The notes below the pieces were generated by a model, which was not told where the DNA came from, ran no database searches, and saw nothing but the letters and a program-made list of their open reading frames with translations. A stretch of 64,000 bases of DNA from positions 62,001 to 126,000 of the forward strand of contig DCFW01000005.1 of NCBI GenBank assembly GCA_002315435.1. The letters run 5' to 3'. The position numbers were made by a program, and so were the translations under genes. Below, piece by piece: positions 17,806-28,830 of the stretch. The first letter of the stretch is position 1; each line of letters begins with the position of its first letter. Source of the DNA: Bacteroidales bacterium UBA1794. Lineage in GTDB: Bacteria > Bacteroidota > Bacteroidia > Bacteroidales > Bacteroidaceae.

Positions 17806-19320
17806 ATGGCAAAGAAAGCGCTTTTAATGATTCTTGATGGTTGGGGACTTGGCGACCACAAGAAAGATGATGTCATTTTTAATACTCCCACTCCTTATAT
17901 TGATTATCTGAATAAAACCTATCCTCACTCTCATTTGTATGCATGTGGCGAAGATGTTGGATTGCCTGAAGGACAGATGGGCAACTCAGAAGTAGGACAT
18001 TTGAATATAGGTGCAGGAAGAATTGTTTTTCAGGATTTGGTGAAGATTAATCGCGCATGTGCTGATAACAGCATTCTAAAGAATAAAGAGATTGTATCGG
18101 CATACTCTTATGCAAAAGAAAATAATAAATCAATTCATCTAATGGGATTGACTTCTGATGGTGGTGTTCACAGCTCAATGGACCATTTATATAAATTAAT
18201 TGAAATATCAAAGGAATACGGCGTAAGCAATACCTTTGTTCATTGCTTTATGGATGGTCGTGATACAGACCCTAAGAGTGGTGCAGGCTTCATTAAAGAT
18301 TTGGATGCACATTGTGCAAAGAATAATGCAAAGGTTGCTTCAATCATTGGACGCTACTATGCAATGGATCGCGATAAACGTTGGAATCGTGTGAAAGAGG
18401 CTTATGATTTATTGGTGAACGGCACAGGTAATAAAGTAACTGATATGGCTAAAGCTGTTGAAGATTCTTATGCTGATGGTGTGACTGATGAATTTATCAA
18501 GCCTATTGTCAATGCTTCTGCAGACGGAGTTATTAAAGAAGGTGATGTAGTTATCTTCTTCAATTATCGTAATGACCGTGCCAAAGAATTGACAACCGTG
18601 TTGACTCAACAGGATATGCCTGAAGAGGGAATGCATACTGTTTCGGGATTACAATTCTATTGCATGACTCCTTATGATGCATCTTTTAAGGGTGTGCACA
18701 TTCTTTTTGATAAAGATAATGTATCAAACACTTTGGGTGAGTTTGTTTCTTCAAAAGGATTGAAACAGTTGCACATTGCCGAGACAGAGAAATATGCTCA
18801 TGTAACATTCTTCTTCAATGGTGGACGCGAGAAACCTTATGAAGGTGAAGATCGTATTTTGGTGCCTTCTCCAAGAGTTGCTACCTATGATTTGAAACCC
18901 GAAATGAGTGCATATGAAGTGAAGGATAAGTTGGTTGAGGCTATCAAAGAAGACAAATATAATTTCATTGTTGTCAACTTCGCTAATGGCGATATGGTTG
19001 GACATACCGGTATCTATGAGGCTATTGAGAAAGCAATTGTTGCAGTTGATTCATGTGTGAAAGATGTGATTACTGCTGCAAAAGAAACAGGCTACGAGGC
19101 TATTATTATTGCTGATCATGGAAATGCAGACCATGCAGTAAATGCAGACGGTTCTCCAAATACAGCTCACTCATTGAATCCGGTTCCTTGCATCTATGTG
19201 ACAGAAAACAAAGAGGCAAAGATGGAAAATGGTCGTTTGGCAGATGTTGCTCCATCCTTATTACATATCATGGGATTGCAACAACCTGAAGAAATGACAG
19301 GAAATGTGTTGATGAAATAA
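17806..19320 (+). CDS. gpmI: 2,3-bisphosphoglycerate-independent phosphoglycerate mutase
   Basis: This 504-residue metal-dependent enzyme interconverts 3- and 2-phosphoglycerate in glycolysis. It opens with [11 protein letters not shown] (metal-binding D11) and has the nucleophilic serine in [14 protein letters not shown] (S61). [14 protein letters not shown] and [15 protein letters not shown] mark the inserted transferase domain, and [12 protein letters not shown] near the C terminus supplies further metal ligands. Length and motifs are standard. It is a single-gene unit ended by a strong terminator. Confidence 0.96.
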   Translation: MAKKALLMILDGWGLGDHKKDDVIFNTPTPYIDYLNKTYPHSHLYACGEDVGLPEGQMGNSEVGHLNIGAGRIVFQDLVKINRACADNSILKNKEIVSAYSYAKENNKSIHLMGLTSDGGVHSSMDHLYKLIEISKEYGVSNTFVHCFMDGRDTDPKSGAGFIKDLDAHCAKNNAKVASIIGRYYAMDRDKRWNRVKEAYDLLVNGTGNKVTDMAKAVEDSYADGVTDEFIKPIVNASADGVIKEGDVVIFFNYRNDRAKELTTVLTQQDMPEEGMHTVSGLQFYCMTPYDASFKGVHILFDKDNVSNTLGEFVSSKGLKQLHIAETEKYAHVTFFFNGGREKPYEGEDRILVPSPRVATYDLKPEMSAYEVKDKLVEAIKEDKYNFIVVNFANGDMVGHTGIYEAIEKAIVAVDSCVKDVITAAKETGYEAIIIADHGNADHAVNADGSPNTAHSLNPVPCIYVTENKEAKMENGRLADVAPSLLHIMGLQQPEEMTGNVLMK

Positions 19321-19343
19321 TACTGACAAATTAAATAATAGAT

Positions 19344-19377
19344 AAAGAGCTGCGGATGCATATCTGTAGCTCTTTTT
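19344..19377 (+). terminator. Terminator of gpmI
   Basis: A 14-base stem (19344-19357 with 19362-19375, two wobble pairs) and a 4-base loop GCAT are followed by a short T run. Confidence 0.85.
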
Positions 19378-19391
19378 AGGTAAATAAAGTA

Positions 19392-19973
19392 ATGATACAA
19401 ATAGGTAATGTCTTAGTAGGCTTAGACATCTTCAAAGAGAAGTTTTGTTGCGATTTATCAGACTGTAAAGGTGCGTGCTGTATAGAAGGCGATGCCGGTG
19501 CTCCATTGACCGGAGACGAAAAGAAGGAAATAGAAACCGTATTGCCTGAAGTGGTTGATGATTTGTCGCCCGAAGCACAGTCGGTGATAAAGAAGTGTGG
19601 TGTGAGCTATTATGATATTGATGGTGAACTGGTCACGTCTATCGTTAATGGGAAGGACTGTGTTTTTACTTGTTATGATCATTCGGGCTGTTGTTTTTGC
19701 GCATTGGAAACAGCTCATCGCAAAGGTAAAATATCTTTCTTCAAACCTATATCGTGTTATCTTTATCCGATAAGAGTGACGGAACATCCTCATTTTATAG
19801 CATTGAATTATCATCGCTGGTCGGTATGCAAAGCTGCTATAATAAAAGGAGAGAAAAAGAACGTCCCGTTATATATATTTTTAAAAGAACCATTAATCCG
19901 TAAATTTGGGAAAGAATGGTATGATGAATTACTAGAGGTGGCAACCGAACTGAAAGAACAAAAATATATATGA
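19392..19973 (+). CDS. DUF3109 family cysteine-rich protein
   Basis: This 193-residue protein is of the DUF3109 type, a conserved family of unknown function in Bacteroidetes. It is rich in cysteine: CCDLSDCKGACCIEGDAGAPL near the N terminus, then CVFTCYDHSGCCFCALE and CYLYPIRV, a distribution suggesting a metal or Fe-S cluster, akin to YkgJ-type proteins. No signal peptide or membrane segment is visible. It starts 14 bases after the gpmI terminator and may depend on readthrough or an unseen promoter. Confidence 0.82.
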   Translation: MIQIGNVLVGLDIFKEKFCCDLSDCKGACCIEGDAGAPLTGDEKKEIETVLPEVVDDLSPEAQSVIKKCGVSYYDIDGELVTSIVNGKDCVFTCYDHSGCCFCALETAHRKGKISFFKPISCYLYPIRVTEHPHFIALNYHRWSVCKAAIIKGEKKNVPLYIFLKEPLIRKFGKEWYDELLEVATELKEQKYI

Positions 19974-20046
19974 TGATTATAGGAGGTACTGTGGGTGAAA
20001 TAACTGACTAAAAACCTGCTAATGAATGATAATTTGTTATGTATTT

Positions 20047-20077
20047 TTTGATTATTGAAAGAATAACACTAATTTTG
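20047..20077 (+). promoter_or_regulatory. Promoter of tig
   Basis: TTTG (20047-20050) and TAATTTTG (20070-20077), 19 bases apart, form a full consensus promoter 54 bases before the tig ATG. Confidence 0.8.
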
Positions 20078-20131
20078 CCAACTCTTTGCTGAGAAAGAAA
20101 TAATAATAATAAATAAATAAAAACTGTCAGA

Positions 20132-21478
20132 ATGAACGTTTCGTTGCAAAACATTGACAAGGTGAACGCATTGCTCACCGTAAAGCTTGAGAAAGCTGAT
20201 TATCAAACTCAAGTTGAGAAATCTTTGAAGAAGTTTCGCCAACAGGCTAAAGTTCCTGGATTTCGTCCTGGTATGGTACCAATGGGACTTGTACAAAAGA
20301 TGTATGGAAAGTCTGTAAAGGCTGAAGAGGTGAACAAAGTATTATCTGATAAAATATATAGCTACATCAAAGAGCAGGATTTGAAAGTTTTGGGTGAACC
20401 ATTGCCTAATGAAGAAAAACAGGCTAAGTTGGATTTTGATACTCAGGATGATTTTGAGTTTGTATTTAATTTAGCTCTTGCTCCTGAGTTTAAAGCTGAG
20501 GTATCAAAAAAAGATAAGATTGATTACTATAATATAGAGGTTACTGACGACATGATTACACGTCAAATTGACACATATCGTCAACGTGCCGGAAAATATG
20601 ACAAAGTAGACGTATATCAAGATAAAGATATGCTGAAAGGTCAGCTTACAGAGCAAGGCGTTGAAGGCGGTATCTCTATTGAAGGTTGTGTTATTATGCC
20701 TGCTTATTTCAAAGCAGAAGACCAAAAAGCTTTATTCAATGAGGCTAAAGTTGGTGATGTTATAACATTTAATCCATACAAAGCATATGAAGGAGCTGAA
20801 CCTCAATTGTCAAATATGTTGAAGATTGAGAAAGAGGCTGTAAAAGATCACCAAGGTGACTTTACTCTTCAACTTGAAGAGATTACTCGTTTTAATATGG
20901 CTGATTTGAGTCAAGAAATTTATGATCAAGTTTATGACGCAGGCACTGTTAAGACAGAAGAAGAATTCCGTGCTAAGGTAAAGGAAAGTCTGGCAGAGCA
21001 ATTCGTTAACGACAGTAATTACAAATTCAGTGTTGATGCTCGTGACTATATTCTTCAAAAAGTAGGTAAGATAGAATTCCCAGATGCTTTGTTGAAGAAA
21101 ATGATGAAGATCAATAATCCTGATAAAGATGATAAATTCATTGAGGATAACTATGAGGAAAGTATTAAAGGCTTGACATGGACCATGGCAAAAGAGCAAT
21201 TTATGACAACTTATGGTATAGAAATTAAGAATGAAGATATTGAAGCTGTGGCTAGAGAAGTAACACGTGCTCAGTTTGCACAATATGGAATGTTGAATGT
21301 TCCTGATGAACTATTGAACAATTATGTCCAAGAAATGTTGAAGAAACAAGATCAGGCACAGAATTTGTTCTATCGTGCTCAGGAAGAGAAGCTATCTGTT
21401 GCGCTCAAAGATAAAGTGACACTTAATGAAAAGCCAATCACTATTGATGAGTTCAATAAGCTTTTTGATCAACAATAA
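20132..21478 (+). CDS. tig: Trigger factor chaperone
   Basis: The 448-residue protein is the ribosome-bound folding factor. The N-terminal ribosome-docking domain has KFRQQAKVPGFRPGMVPMGLVQKMYG, matching the GFRxGxxP signature. The middle region corresponds to the FKBP-like domain but is diverged from the active isomerase, as in Bacteroidetes. The C-terminal helical part is charged and long. It is directly upstream of clpP and clpX, the common tig-clpP-clpX order that couples folding and proteolysis, although a terminator separates tig from clpP. Confidence 0.93.
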   Translation: MNVSLQNIDKVNALLTVKLEKADYQTQVEKSLKKFRQQAKVPGFRPGMVPMGLVQKMYGKSVKAEEVNKVLSDKIYSYIKEQDLKVLGEPLPNEEKQAKLDFDTQDDFEFVFNLALAPEFKAEVSKKDKIDYYNIEVTDDMITRQIDTYRQRAGKYDKVDVYQDKDMLKGQLTEQGVEGGISIEGCVIMPAYFKAEDQKALFNEAKVGDVITFNPYKAYEGAEPQLSNMLKIEKEAVKDHQGDFTLQLEEITRFNMADLSQEIYDQVYDAGTVKTEEEFRAKVKESLAEQFVNDSNYKFSVDARDYILQKVGKIEFPDALLKKMMKINNPDKDDKFIEDNYEESIKGLTWTMAKEQFMTTYGIEIKNEDIEAVAREVTRAQFAQYGMLNVPDELLNNYVQEMLKKQDQAQNLFYRAQEEKLSVALKDKVTLNEKPITIDEFNKLFDQQ

Positions 21479-21500
21479 TATTAATTAAAGAGCTTTTAAG

Positions 21501-21530
21501 AAAAGAAGGCCGAATAAGCCTTCTTTTTTT
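21501..21530 (+). terminator. Terminator between tig and clpP
   Basis: A 10-base stem (21501-21510 with 21518-21527), 7-base loop and T tract. Some readthrough to clpP is likely, because no clear promoter lies in the 20 bases that remain. Confidence 0.85.
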
Positions 21531-21551
21531 AACTCAACAAAGGTGTTAATT

Positions 21552-22226
21552 ATGAATGATTTTAGAAATTTTGCGACCAAGCATCTCGGTATGAATGGCT
21601 TGGCTTTTGATGAAGTAACTAAGGATCAAGCAGGATACTTGAACCCTTATATCTTGGAAGAAAGACAGTTAAATGTTACTCAACTTGATGTGTTCTCTCG
21701 TTTGATGATGGATCGCATAATCTTTTTGGGTACACAAGTTGACGACTATACGGCTAATGTGCTTCAGGCACAATTACTTTATCTTGATTCAGTGGATCCG
21801 GGAAAAGATATTTCTATTTACATCAATTCTCCTGGAGGATCCGTTACTGCAGGATTAGGCATCTACGACACTATGCAATTTATATCTAGCGATGTAGCTA
21901 CGATTTGTACAGGAATGGCTGCTTCAATGGCTGCGGTATTATTGGTAGCAGGTGCGGAAGGAAAACGTTCTGCTTTGCCTCATTCACGCGTAATGATTCA
22001 TCAGCCGATGGGAGGTATTCAAGGTCAAGCTTCGGATATTGAAATTACAGCTCGTGAGATTCAAAAGACCAAGGAAGAACTTTACCACATCATATCTGAT
22101 CACTCTCATCAACCTTATGAAAAGGTTTATGCTGATTCAGATCGTGATTATTGGATGACAGCACAAGTAGCAAAAGATTATGGCATGATTGATAAAGTGC
22201 TTGAACGTAAGCCCATAAGTGAATAA
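21552..22226 (+). CDS. clpP: ATP-dependent Clp protease proteolytic subunit
   Basis: The 224-residue serine peptidase forms the ClpP barrel. INSPGGSVTAGLGIYDTM precedes the catalytic serine S125 in GMAASMAAVLL, and H150 in MIHQPMGG is the catalytic histidine; the acidic partner is in the DSDRDYWM region. The N-terminal extension of about 25 residues is typical of Bacteroides. The ATG at 21552 is preferred over an upstream in-frame TTG-type start. clpX follows after 17 bases. Confidence 0.95.
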   Translation: MNDFRNFATKHLGMNGLAFDEVTKDQAGYLNPYILEERQLNVTQLDVFSRLMMDRIIFLGTQVDDYTANVLQAQLLYLDSVDPGKDISIYINSPGGSVTAGLGIYDTMQFISSDVATICTGMAASMAAVLLVAGAEGKRSALPHSRVMIHQPMGGIQGQASDIEITAREIQKTKEELYHIISDHSHQPYEKVYADSDRDYWMTAQVAKDYGMIDKVLERKPISE

Positions 22227-22243
22227 TTTAAAAGGATTTAGTT

Positions 22244-23491
22244 TTGGATAATAAATCAAAAGATAAGCGTCGTTGCAGTTTTTGCGGACGAGATGAAAGT
22301 GATGTTAATTTCCTGATTACAGGAGTTAATGGGTTCATTTGTGACACATGCGCTGCCCAAGCTTATGAGATATCTCAGGAAGCGATGGGAGGAGCAAAAT
22401 CAAAGGGTGGTGTCAAAGCTCTGGACAGATCGCAACTACCTAAGCCGACAGACATTAAAACCTTTTTGGATGAATATGTCATCGGTCAGGATGACGCCAA
22501 ACGTTATTTGGCTGTATCGGTCTATAATCATTACAAAAGGCTTTTGCAGGAAGATCACGGTGATGACGTAGAGATTGAAAAATCCAATATAATTATGGTT
22601 GGTAGTACAGGTACGGGTAAAACTCTTTTGGCAAGGACTATTGCAAAACTGTTGAATGTTCCTTTTACTATTGTTGATGCAACAGTACTTACTGAAGCCG
22701 GATATGTTGGTGAAGATATTGAAAGTATTTTAACTCGTTTACTACAGGTTGCAGACTATAACGTGGCTGAAGCTGAAAGAGGAATTGTGTTTATTGATGA
22801 AATAGATAAAATTGCCCGTAAAGGTGATAATCCTTCCATAACTCGTGATGTAAGTGGCGAGGGAGTTCAGCAAGGTCTATTGAAACTACTTGAAGGTTCT
22901 ATTGTGAATGTTCCCCCCCAAGGAGGACGTAAGCATCCCGACCAGAAAATGATTCCTGTTAATACCAAGAATGTGTTATTCATTTGTGGCGGTGCTTTTG
23001 ATGGGATAGAGCGGAAGATCGCTCAGAGACTTAATACACATGTTGTAGGGTATACGGCTTCACAAGAGTCGGCTCACGTTGATCGAAATAATCTGATGCA
23101 ATACATTGCACCTCAGGACTTGAAATCGTTTGGCTTAATACCTGAAATCATTGGACGTTTGCCTGTTTTGACATATTTAAATCCATTAGATCCTAAGGCA
23201 TTACGTGCAATTTTGACAGAACCGAAGAACTCAATCATAAAGCAGTATATTAAACTATTTGAAATGGATAACATCAAGTTGTCTTTTGAAGATGATGTCT
23301 TTGATTATATTGTTGGCAAAGCTGTTGAGTTCAAGTTAGGAGCTCGAGGATTGCGCTCAATCGTTGAGACTATAATGATGGATGTGATGTTTGAGTTGCC
23401 TTCTCAAAGTAAAAAGACATACAAAGTGACATTGGCTTACGCCAAAGAACAATTGAGTAAGGCAAATATCGCCAAGCTTGAATCTGCGTAA
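22244..23491 (+). CDS. clpX: ATP-dependent Clp protease ATPase subunit ClpX (TTG start)
   Basis: The 415-residue AAA+ unfoldase feeds substrates to ClpP. The N-terminal zinc-binding domain has CSFC (C11, C14) and CDTC (C33, C36). Walker A is [11 protein letters not shown], Walker [12 protein letters not shown], and the pore and sensor regions ([14 protein letters not shown]) are intact. No ATG exists before the zinc finger, so translation must begin at the TTG at 22244, preceded by AAAGGA. A rare start codon here may limit ClpX relative to ClpP; that is inference. Confidence 0.94.
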   Translation: MDNKSKDKRRCSFCGRDESDVNFLITGVNGFICDTCAAQAYEISQEAMGGAKSKGGVKALDRSQLPKPTDIKTFLDEYVIGQDDAKRYLAVSVYNHYKRLLQEDHGDDVEIEKSNIIMVGSTGTGKTLLARTIAKLLNVPFTIVDATVLTEAGYVGEDIESILTRLLQVADYNVAEAERGIVFIDEIDKIARKGDNPSITRDVSGEGVQQGLLKLLEGSIVNVPPQGGRKHPDQKMIPVNTKNVLFICGGAFDGIERKIAQRLNTHVVGYTASQESAHVDRNNLMQYIAPQDLKSFGLIPEIIGRLPVLTYLNPLDPKALRAILTEPKNSIIKQYIKLFEMDNIKLSFEDDVFDYIVGKAVEFKLGARGLRSIVETIMMDVMFELPSQSKKTYKVTLAYAKEQLSKANIAKLESA

Positions 23492-23560
23492 AATTCAAAG
23501 AGAACTTAGGATAAATATTATGTTTTTTTCTATTTTGGCTTGAAAAATATGGGTAAAAAG

Positions 23561-23592
23561 TTGTTTTATATAGTAAGTTGTTTATAACTTTG
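23561..23592 (+). promoter_or_regulatory. Promoter of recQ
   Basis: TTG at 23561 and TAACTTTG at 23585-23592 with a 21-base spacing, 68 bases before the recQ ATG. Confidence 0.6.
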
Positions 23593-23660
23593 TTTGCTGA
23601 GGAAAAGTAATTCGTTTTAGGTGTGTATTTATTTTTTCGAAGCCTAACAAATAGAGAACA

Positions 23661-25835
23661 ATGACAGAAATTAATTTATCAAAAGAATTAAAGAAGTTCT
23701 TTGGGTTTGACCGATTCAAAGGAAATCAGGAGGCGATTATTCGTAACCTACTTGATGGCAATGATACTTTCGTATTGATGCCGACTGGTGGGGGAAAATC
23801 TTTATGCTATCAGCTGCCTTCACTTATAATGGATGGTACTGCTATTGTTATCTCTCCGTTAATAGCTTTGATGAAGAATCAAGTGGATGCGATGAGGAAC
23901 TATAGTGAAGATGATGGCGTGGCACATTTTATTAATTCATCTTTAAGCAAGGCTTCAATTGATCAGGTGAAGTGCGATATACATTCGGGGAAAACAAAAC
24001 TTTTGTATGTGGCTCCCGAATCTCTAACCAAACCAGAGTATGTAGATTTTTTGAAAGATGAAAATATATCTTTTTACGCGATAGATGAGGCTCATTGTAT
24101 TTCCGAATGGGGGCACGATTTCCGTCCCGAATATCGTCGCATTCGTCCTATTATCAATGAAATAGGTACGGCTCCGGTTATAGCATTGACAGCAACTGCT
24201 ACTCCTAAAGTGCAACATGATATTCAGAAAAATTTAGGAATGATAAATTCAAAGATCTATAAATCTTCGTTTAACAGACCCAATCTTTATTATGAGATAC
24301 GTCCAAAGACGAAAGATGTAGATCGAGATATTCTTAAATTTATTAAAGCAAATGAAGGAAAGTCCGGTATTATATATTGTTTAAGTCGTAGGAAGGTTGA
24401 GGAATTAACTCAATTCTTGAAGGTAAATGGTGTAAATGCTGCGTATTATCATGCAGGTTTACCATCAGAAGCTCGGTCTTCAACGCAAGACGATTTCTTG
24501 ATGGAAAAGATTGAAGTGATAATAGCTACCATCGCTTTCGGAATGGGTATAGATAAACCCGATGTCCGCTATGTTATTCATTATGATATCCCTAAAAGTT
24601 TAGAAGGATATTATCAAGAAACAGGACGTGCAGGACGTGATGGTGGCGAAGGTGTATGCCTTACATTTTATTCAAGAAAAGACCTTGAAAAGCTTGAAAA
24701 GTTTATGCAAGGAAAACCTGTGGCAGAACAGGAAATAGGCAAGCAGCTACTGCAAGAAACGGCTGCTTATGCTGAATCTTCTATATGTAGGAGGAAATCT
24801 CTACTTCACTATTTTGGTGAAGATTACAAAGAAGAAAATTGTGGTAATTGTGACAATTGTTTAAATCCAAAAAAGCAGGTGGAAGCTCAAGATTTATTGT
24901 GTACCGTTATAGAAACGATATTAGATGTAAAAGAAAATTTTAAATCAGATTATATTATAGATATTTTGCAAGGTAGAGAAACTTCTGAAATATTGGCCCA
25001 TCATCATGAAGAATTAGATGTTTTTGGGACAGGAAAAGAAGAAGAAAAGTTATGGAATGCCGTAATAAATCAAGCTTTAATTGCAGGATATCTAACAAAA
25101 GATGTAGAAAATTATGGCTTACTAAAAGTTACAGAAGAAGGGCGAAAGTTCTATAAACTCCCTAAGTCGTTTAAAATTGTAGAAGATAAAGATTTTGAGG
25201 ATGAGGAAGATGAAGCTCCAATTCATGGAGGGGCATCGTGCGCTGTAGACCCGGCTTTATACTCGATGTTAAAGGACTTACGTAAAAAAATGTCTAAAAG
25301 TTTGGGGGTTCCGCCTTATGTGATTTTTCAGGATCCTTCACTTGAAGCAATGGCTACAATCTATCCAATAACGATGGATGAACTCCAGAATATTCCTGGT
25401 GTTGGTGCTGGAAAGGCGAAACGTTATGGGAAAGAGTTCTGTGAATTAATAAGGCAGCATTGTAGCGAGAACGAAATAGAACGTCCTGAAGATATGCGGG
25501 TCAGAACTGTTGCCAATAAGTCTAAGCAGAAAGTCTCAATCATTCAGAGCATAGATAGGCAGGTCGCATTAGATGATATAGCTGTCTCAAAAGGAATGGA
25601 ATTTAATGAATTACTCGATGAAATAGAGTCTATAGTTTATTCAGGAACTAAGTTAAACATAGATTATTTTCTTAGTGATATTATGGATGAAGATCATATG
25701 CTTGATATATATGATTATTTCAAAGAGTCGGAAACTGATAGATTAGATGAGGCTATAGAAGAACTTGGCGAAGATTATACCGAAGACGAGATTCGTTTGG
25801 TGCGTATTAAGTTCATATCAGATATGGCTAATTAA
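23661..25835 (+). CDS. recQ: RecQ-family ATP-dependent DNA helicase
   Basis: The 724-residue 3'-5' helicase has the RecQ order: helicase core with MPTGGGKSLCYQLP (motif I), AIDEAHCISEWGHDFRPEY (motif II and aromatic loop), and QETGRAGRDGG (motif VI); the RecQ-C zinc site with CRRKSLLHYF and CGNCDNC; a winged helix; and an HRDC domain (PYVIFQDPSLEAMATIYP, then IPGVGAGKAKRYG). The C-terminal 110 residues after HRDC form an acidic helical extension not present in E. coli RecQ. It is a single-gene unit with its own promoter and terminator. Confidence 0.94.
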   Translation: MTEINLSKELKKFFGFDRFKGNQEAIIRNLLDGNDTFVLMPTGGGKSLCYQLPSLIMDGTAIVISPLIALMKNQVDAMRNYSEDDGVAHFINSSLSKASIDQVKCDIHSGKTKLLYVAPESLTKPEYVDFLKDENISFYAIDEAHCISEWGHDFRPEYRRIRPIINEIGTAPVIALTATATPKVQHDIQKNLGMINSKIYKSSFNRPNLYYEIRPKTKDVDRDILKFIKANEGKSGIIYCLSRRKVEELTQFLKVNGVNAAYYHAGLPSEARSSTQDDFLMEKIEVIIATIAFGMGIDKPDVRYVIHYDIPKSLEGYYQETGRAGRDGGEGVCLTFYSRKDLEKLEKFMQGKPVAEQEIGKQLLQETAAYAESSICRRKSLLHYFGEDYKEENCGNCDNCLNPKKQVEAQDLLCTVIETILDVKENFKSDYIIDILQGRETSEILAHHHEELDVFGTGKEEEKLWNAVINQALIAGYLTKDVENYGLLKVTEEGRKFYKLPKSFKIVEDKDFEDEEDEAPIHGGASCAVDPALYSMLKDLRKKMSKSLGVPPYVIFQDPSLEAMATIYPITMDELQNIPGVGAGKAKRYGKEFCELIRQHCSENEIERPEDMRVRTVANKSKQKVSIIQSIDRQVALDDIAVSKGMEFNELLDEIESIVYSGTKLNIDYFLSDIMDEDHMLDIYDYFKESETDRLDEAIEELGEDYTEDEIRLVRIKFISDMAN

Positions 25836-25854
25836 AGGAATAATTCTTTTGTAA

Positions 25855-25892
25855 AAGGATGTGTTAATAATGACACATCCTTATTCTTTTTA
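25855..25892 (+). terminator. Terminator of recQ
   Basis: Perfect 10-base stem (25855-25864 with 25873-25882), 8-base loop, then a T-rich tract. Confidence 0.88.
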
Positions 25893-25926
25893 TTAATAAA
25901 GCATTAATAACCTATAAAAGTGGTAA

Positions 25927-27471
<1,545 letters not shown>

Positions 27472-27494
27472 AAACGAAAATATAAATTACTGAA

Positions 27495-27528
27495 AAACAG
27501 GGACAGAATAATGTTCCTGTTTTTTTTG
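27495..27528 (+). terminator. Terminator of guaB
   Basis: A 10-base stem starting AAACAGGGAC (27495-27504), with one wobble pair, 8-base loop and complement from 27513, ends in eight or more Ts. Confidence 0.88.
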
Positions 27529-27575
27529 TATAAAAGTTTGAAAGAGCAGAATCTATGAAAACTATAGGTATAGAT

Positions 27576-27606
27576 TTTGTTAAGGATATAATTTTTTATA
27601 TATTTG
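27576..27606 (+). promoter_or_regulatory. Promoter of the periplasmic folding cluster
   Basis: TTTG (27576-27579) and TATATTTG (27599-27606) are exactly 19 bases apart, 41 bases before the ATG at 27647. Confidence 0.8.
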
Positions 27607-27646
27607 TTGCGCTTTCAATATACAAACCTCATTAGAATAATTCAGA

Positions 27647-28768
27647 ATGAAAAGTACTTCCTGTTTTCTGCTGTTATTTTTTGCTTTTAATGTAGTTATG
27701 GCACAAAATGATCCTGCATTGTTGACAATAAATGGAAAGTCTTTTCTGCGTTCAGAATTTGAATATATTTATAATAAAAGTCATTTGGTGGATAAAGATA
27801 AACAAGTCTCATTAAAAGAGGGTCTTTTACTTTTTGAAAACTATAAATTGAAAGTTGCGGAAGCTGAATCAATGGGGCTTGATACAGCATCATCATTTAG
27901 AAATCTTCTTTTAGAGTATCGGCAGCAGGTGGCACAAACTTATTTAACGGATAGTTTGATTGACGATCGTGTTGCAAGGGCTTTGTATGATTCATTAAAA
28001 CTTAAAGGAGCTATACCTGATGAGAATAGGACCTTTGGGAATATGAAAAAGAGCTTGCTCCGGTTTTATGCGGTACGTCATGAAGGATTTACTCCAGGGA
28101 CTCAAAGTGTTATAGCTAGAGTAAGAAAGAATGATCGGCTGGCATCGGAAATGTCTAATAAAGAAGTTCTGGCTTATGAATACTTGCAGCTAGAAAGAAA
28201 ATACCCAGAGTTTACTCATCAGATTCAAGAGTACCATGATGGCATTTTACTTGCAGAAATTAGTGCAAAGTACTTTGAACATAATCATGAGGCAGACTCT
28301 ATCGCTCTAGCTAAGTTCTTTAAGAAACATAGAAAAGATTATAAGTGGAATGCACCTCACTATAAAGGAGCTTTGATCATGTGTAAAGATAACGATACAT
28401 ATAAAAGAGTGAAGAGGGTGATTAAGAAAATACCATTTCAGAAATGGAATGATGTGGTAAAATTAAACTTTTCTTCTCATGATTCAATCTCATTTGAAAG
28501 CGGTATTTATGTTGAAGGGACTAATCGCTTTATAGATCAATTGATTTTCAAGAAAAGGAATGGAGCTGTAGGGCATTATCCTGTTGCAAGAACTTATGGT
28601 AAGTTATTAAAGAAATACCCTCAAGAGTATAAAGATGTATTGAATTTGGTCACAGTTGATTATAAAGAATACCTTGAAAAGTTATGGATTGACAGTTTGA
28701 TGGGTAAATATAAGGTTGAAATTAACGAACAGGTTTTAAAAACAGTTAATGACCATGCGAAAAACTGA
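27647..28768 (+). CDS. SurA/PpiC-like periplasmic protein lacking a recognisable parvulin domain
   Basis: The 373-residue protein has a signal peptide (ending VVMAQ) and a SurA-type N-terminal helical region (LLTINGKSFLRSEFEYIYNKS, then LLLFENYKLKVAEAESMGLDT). In the larger Bacteroides PpiC proteins, as I recall them, one or two parvulin domains follow before a C-terminal region like the one here (QEYHDGILLAEIS, and HYKGALIMCKDNDTYKRVKRVIKKIPF). No parvulin signature (HIL, GG-LG, G-HII) is visible in this protein, so it looks like a chaperone-type member without isomerase activity. It leads a cluster with a SurA-like and an OstA-like gene. Confidence 0.7.
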   Translation: MKSTSCFLLLFFAFNVVMAQNDPALLTINGKSFLRSEFEYIYNKSHLVDKDKQVSLKEGLLLFENYKLKVAEAESMGLDTASSFRNLLLEYRQQVAQTYLTDSLIDDRVARALYDSLKLKGAIPDENRTFGNMKKSLLRFYAVRHEGFTPGTQSVIARVRKNDRLASEMSNKEVLAYEYLQLERKYPEFTHQIQEYHDGILLAEISAKYFEHNHEADSIALAKFFKKHRKDYKWNAPHYKGALIMCKDNDTYKRVKRVIKKIPFQKWNDVVKLNFSSHDSISFESGIYVEGTNRFIDQLIFKKRNGAVGHYPVARTYGKLLKKYPQEYKDVLNLVTVDYKEYLEKLWIDSLMGKYKVEINEQVLKTVNDHAKN

Positions 28769-28830
28769 TTTATTCATTATCTTCGCAGAGAATAAACTAA
28801 GTAGATGATAAATAATAAAAATAAAAATAA

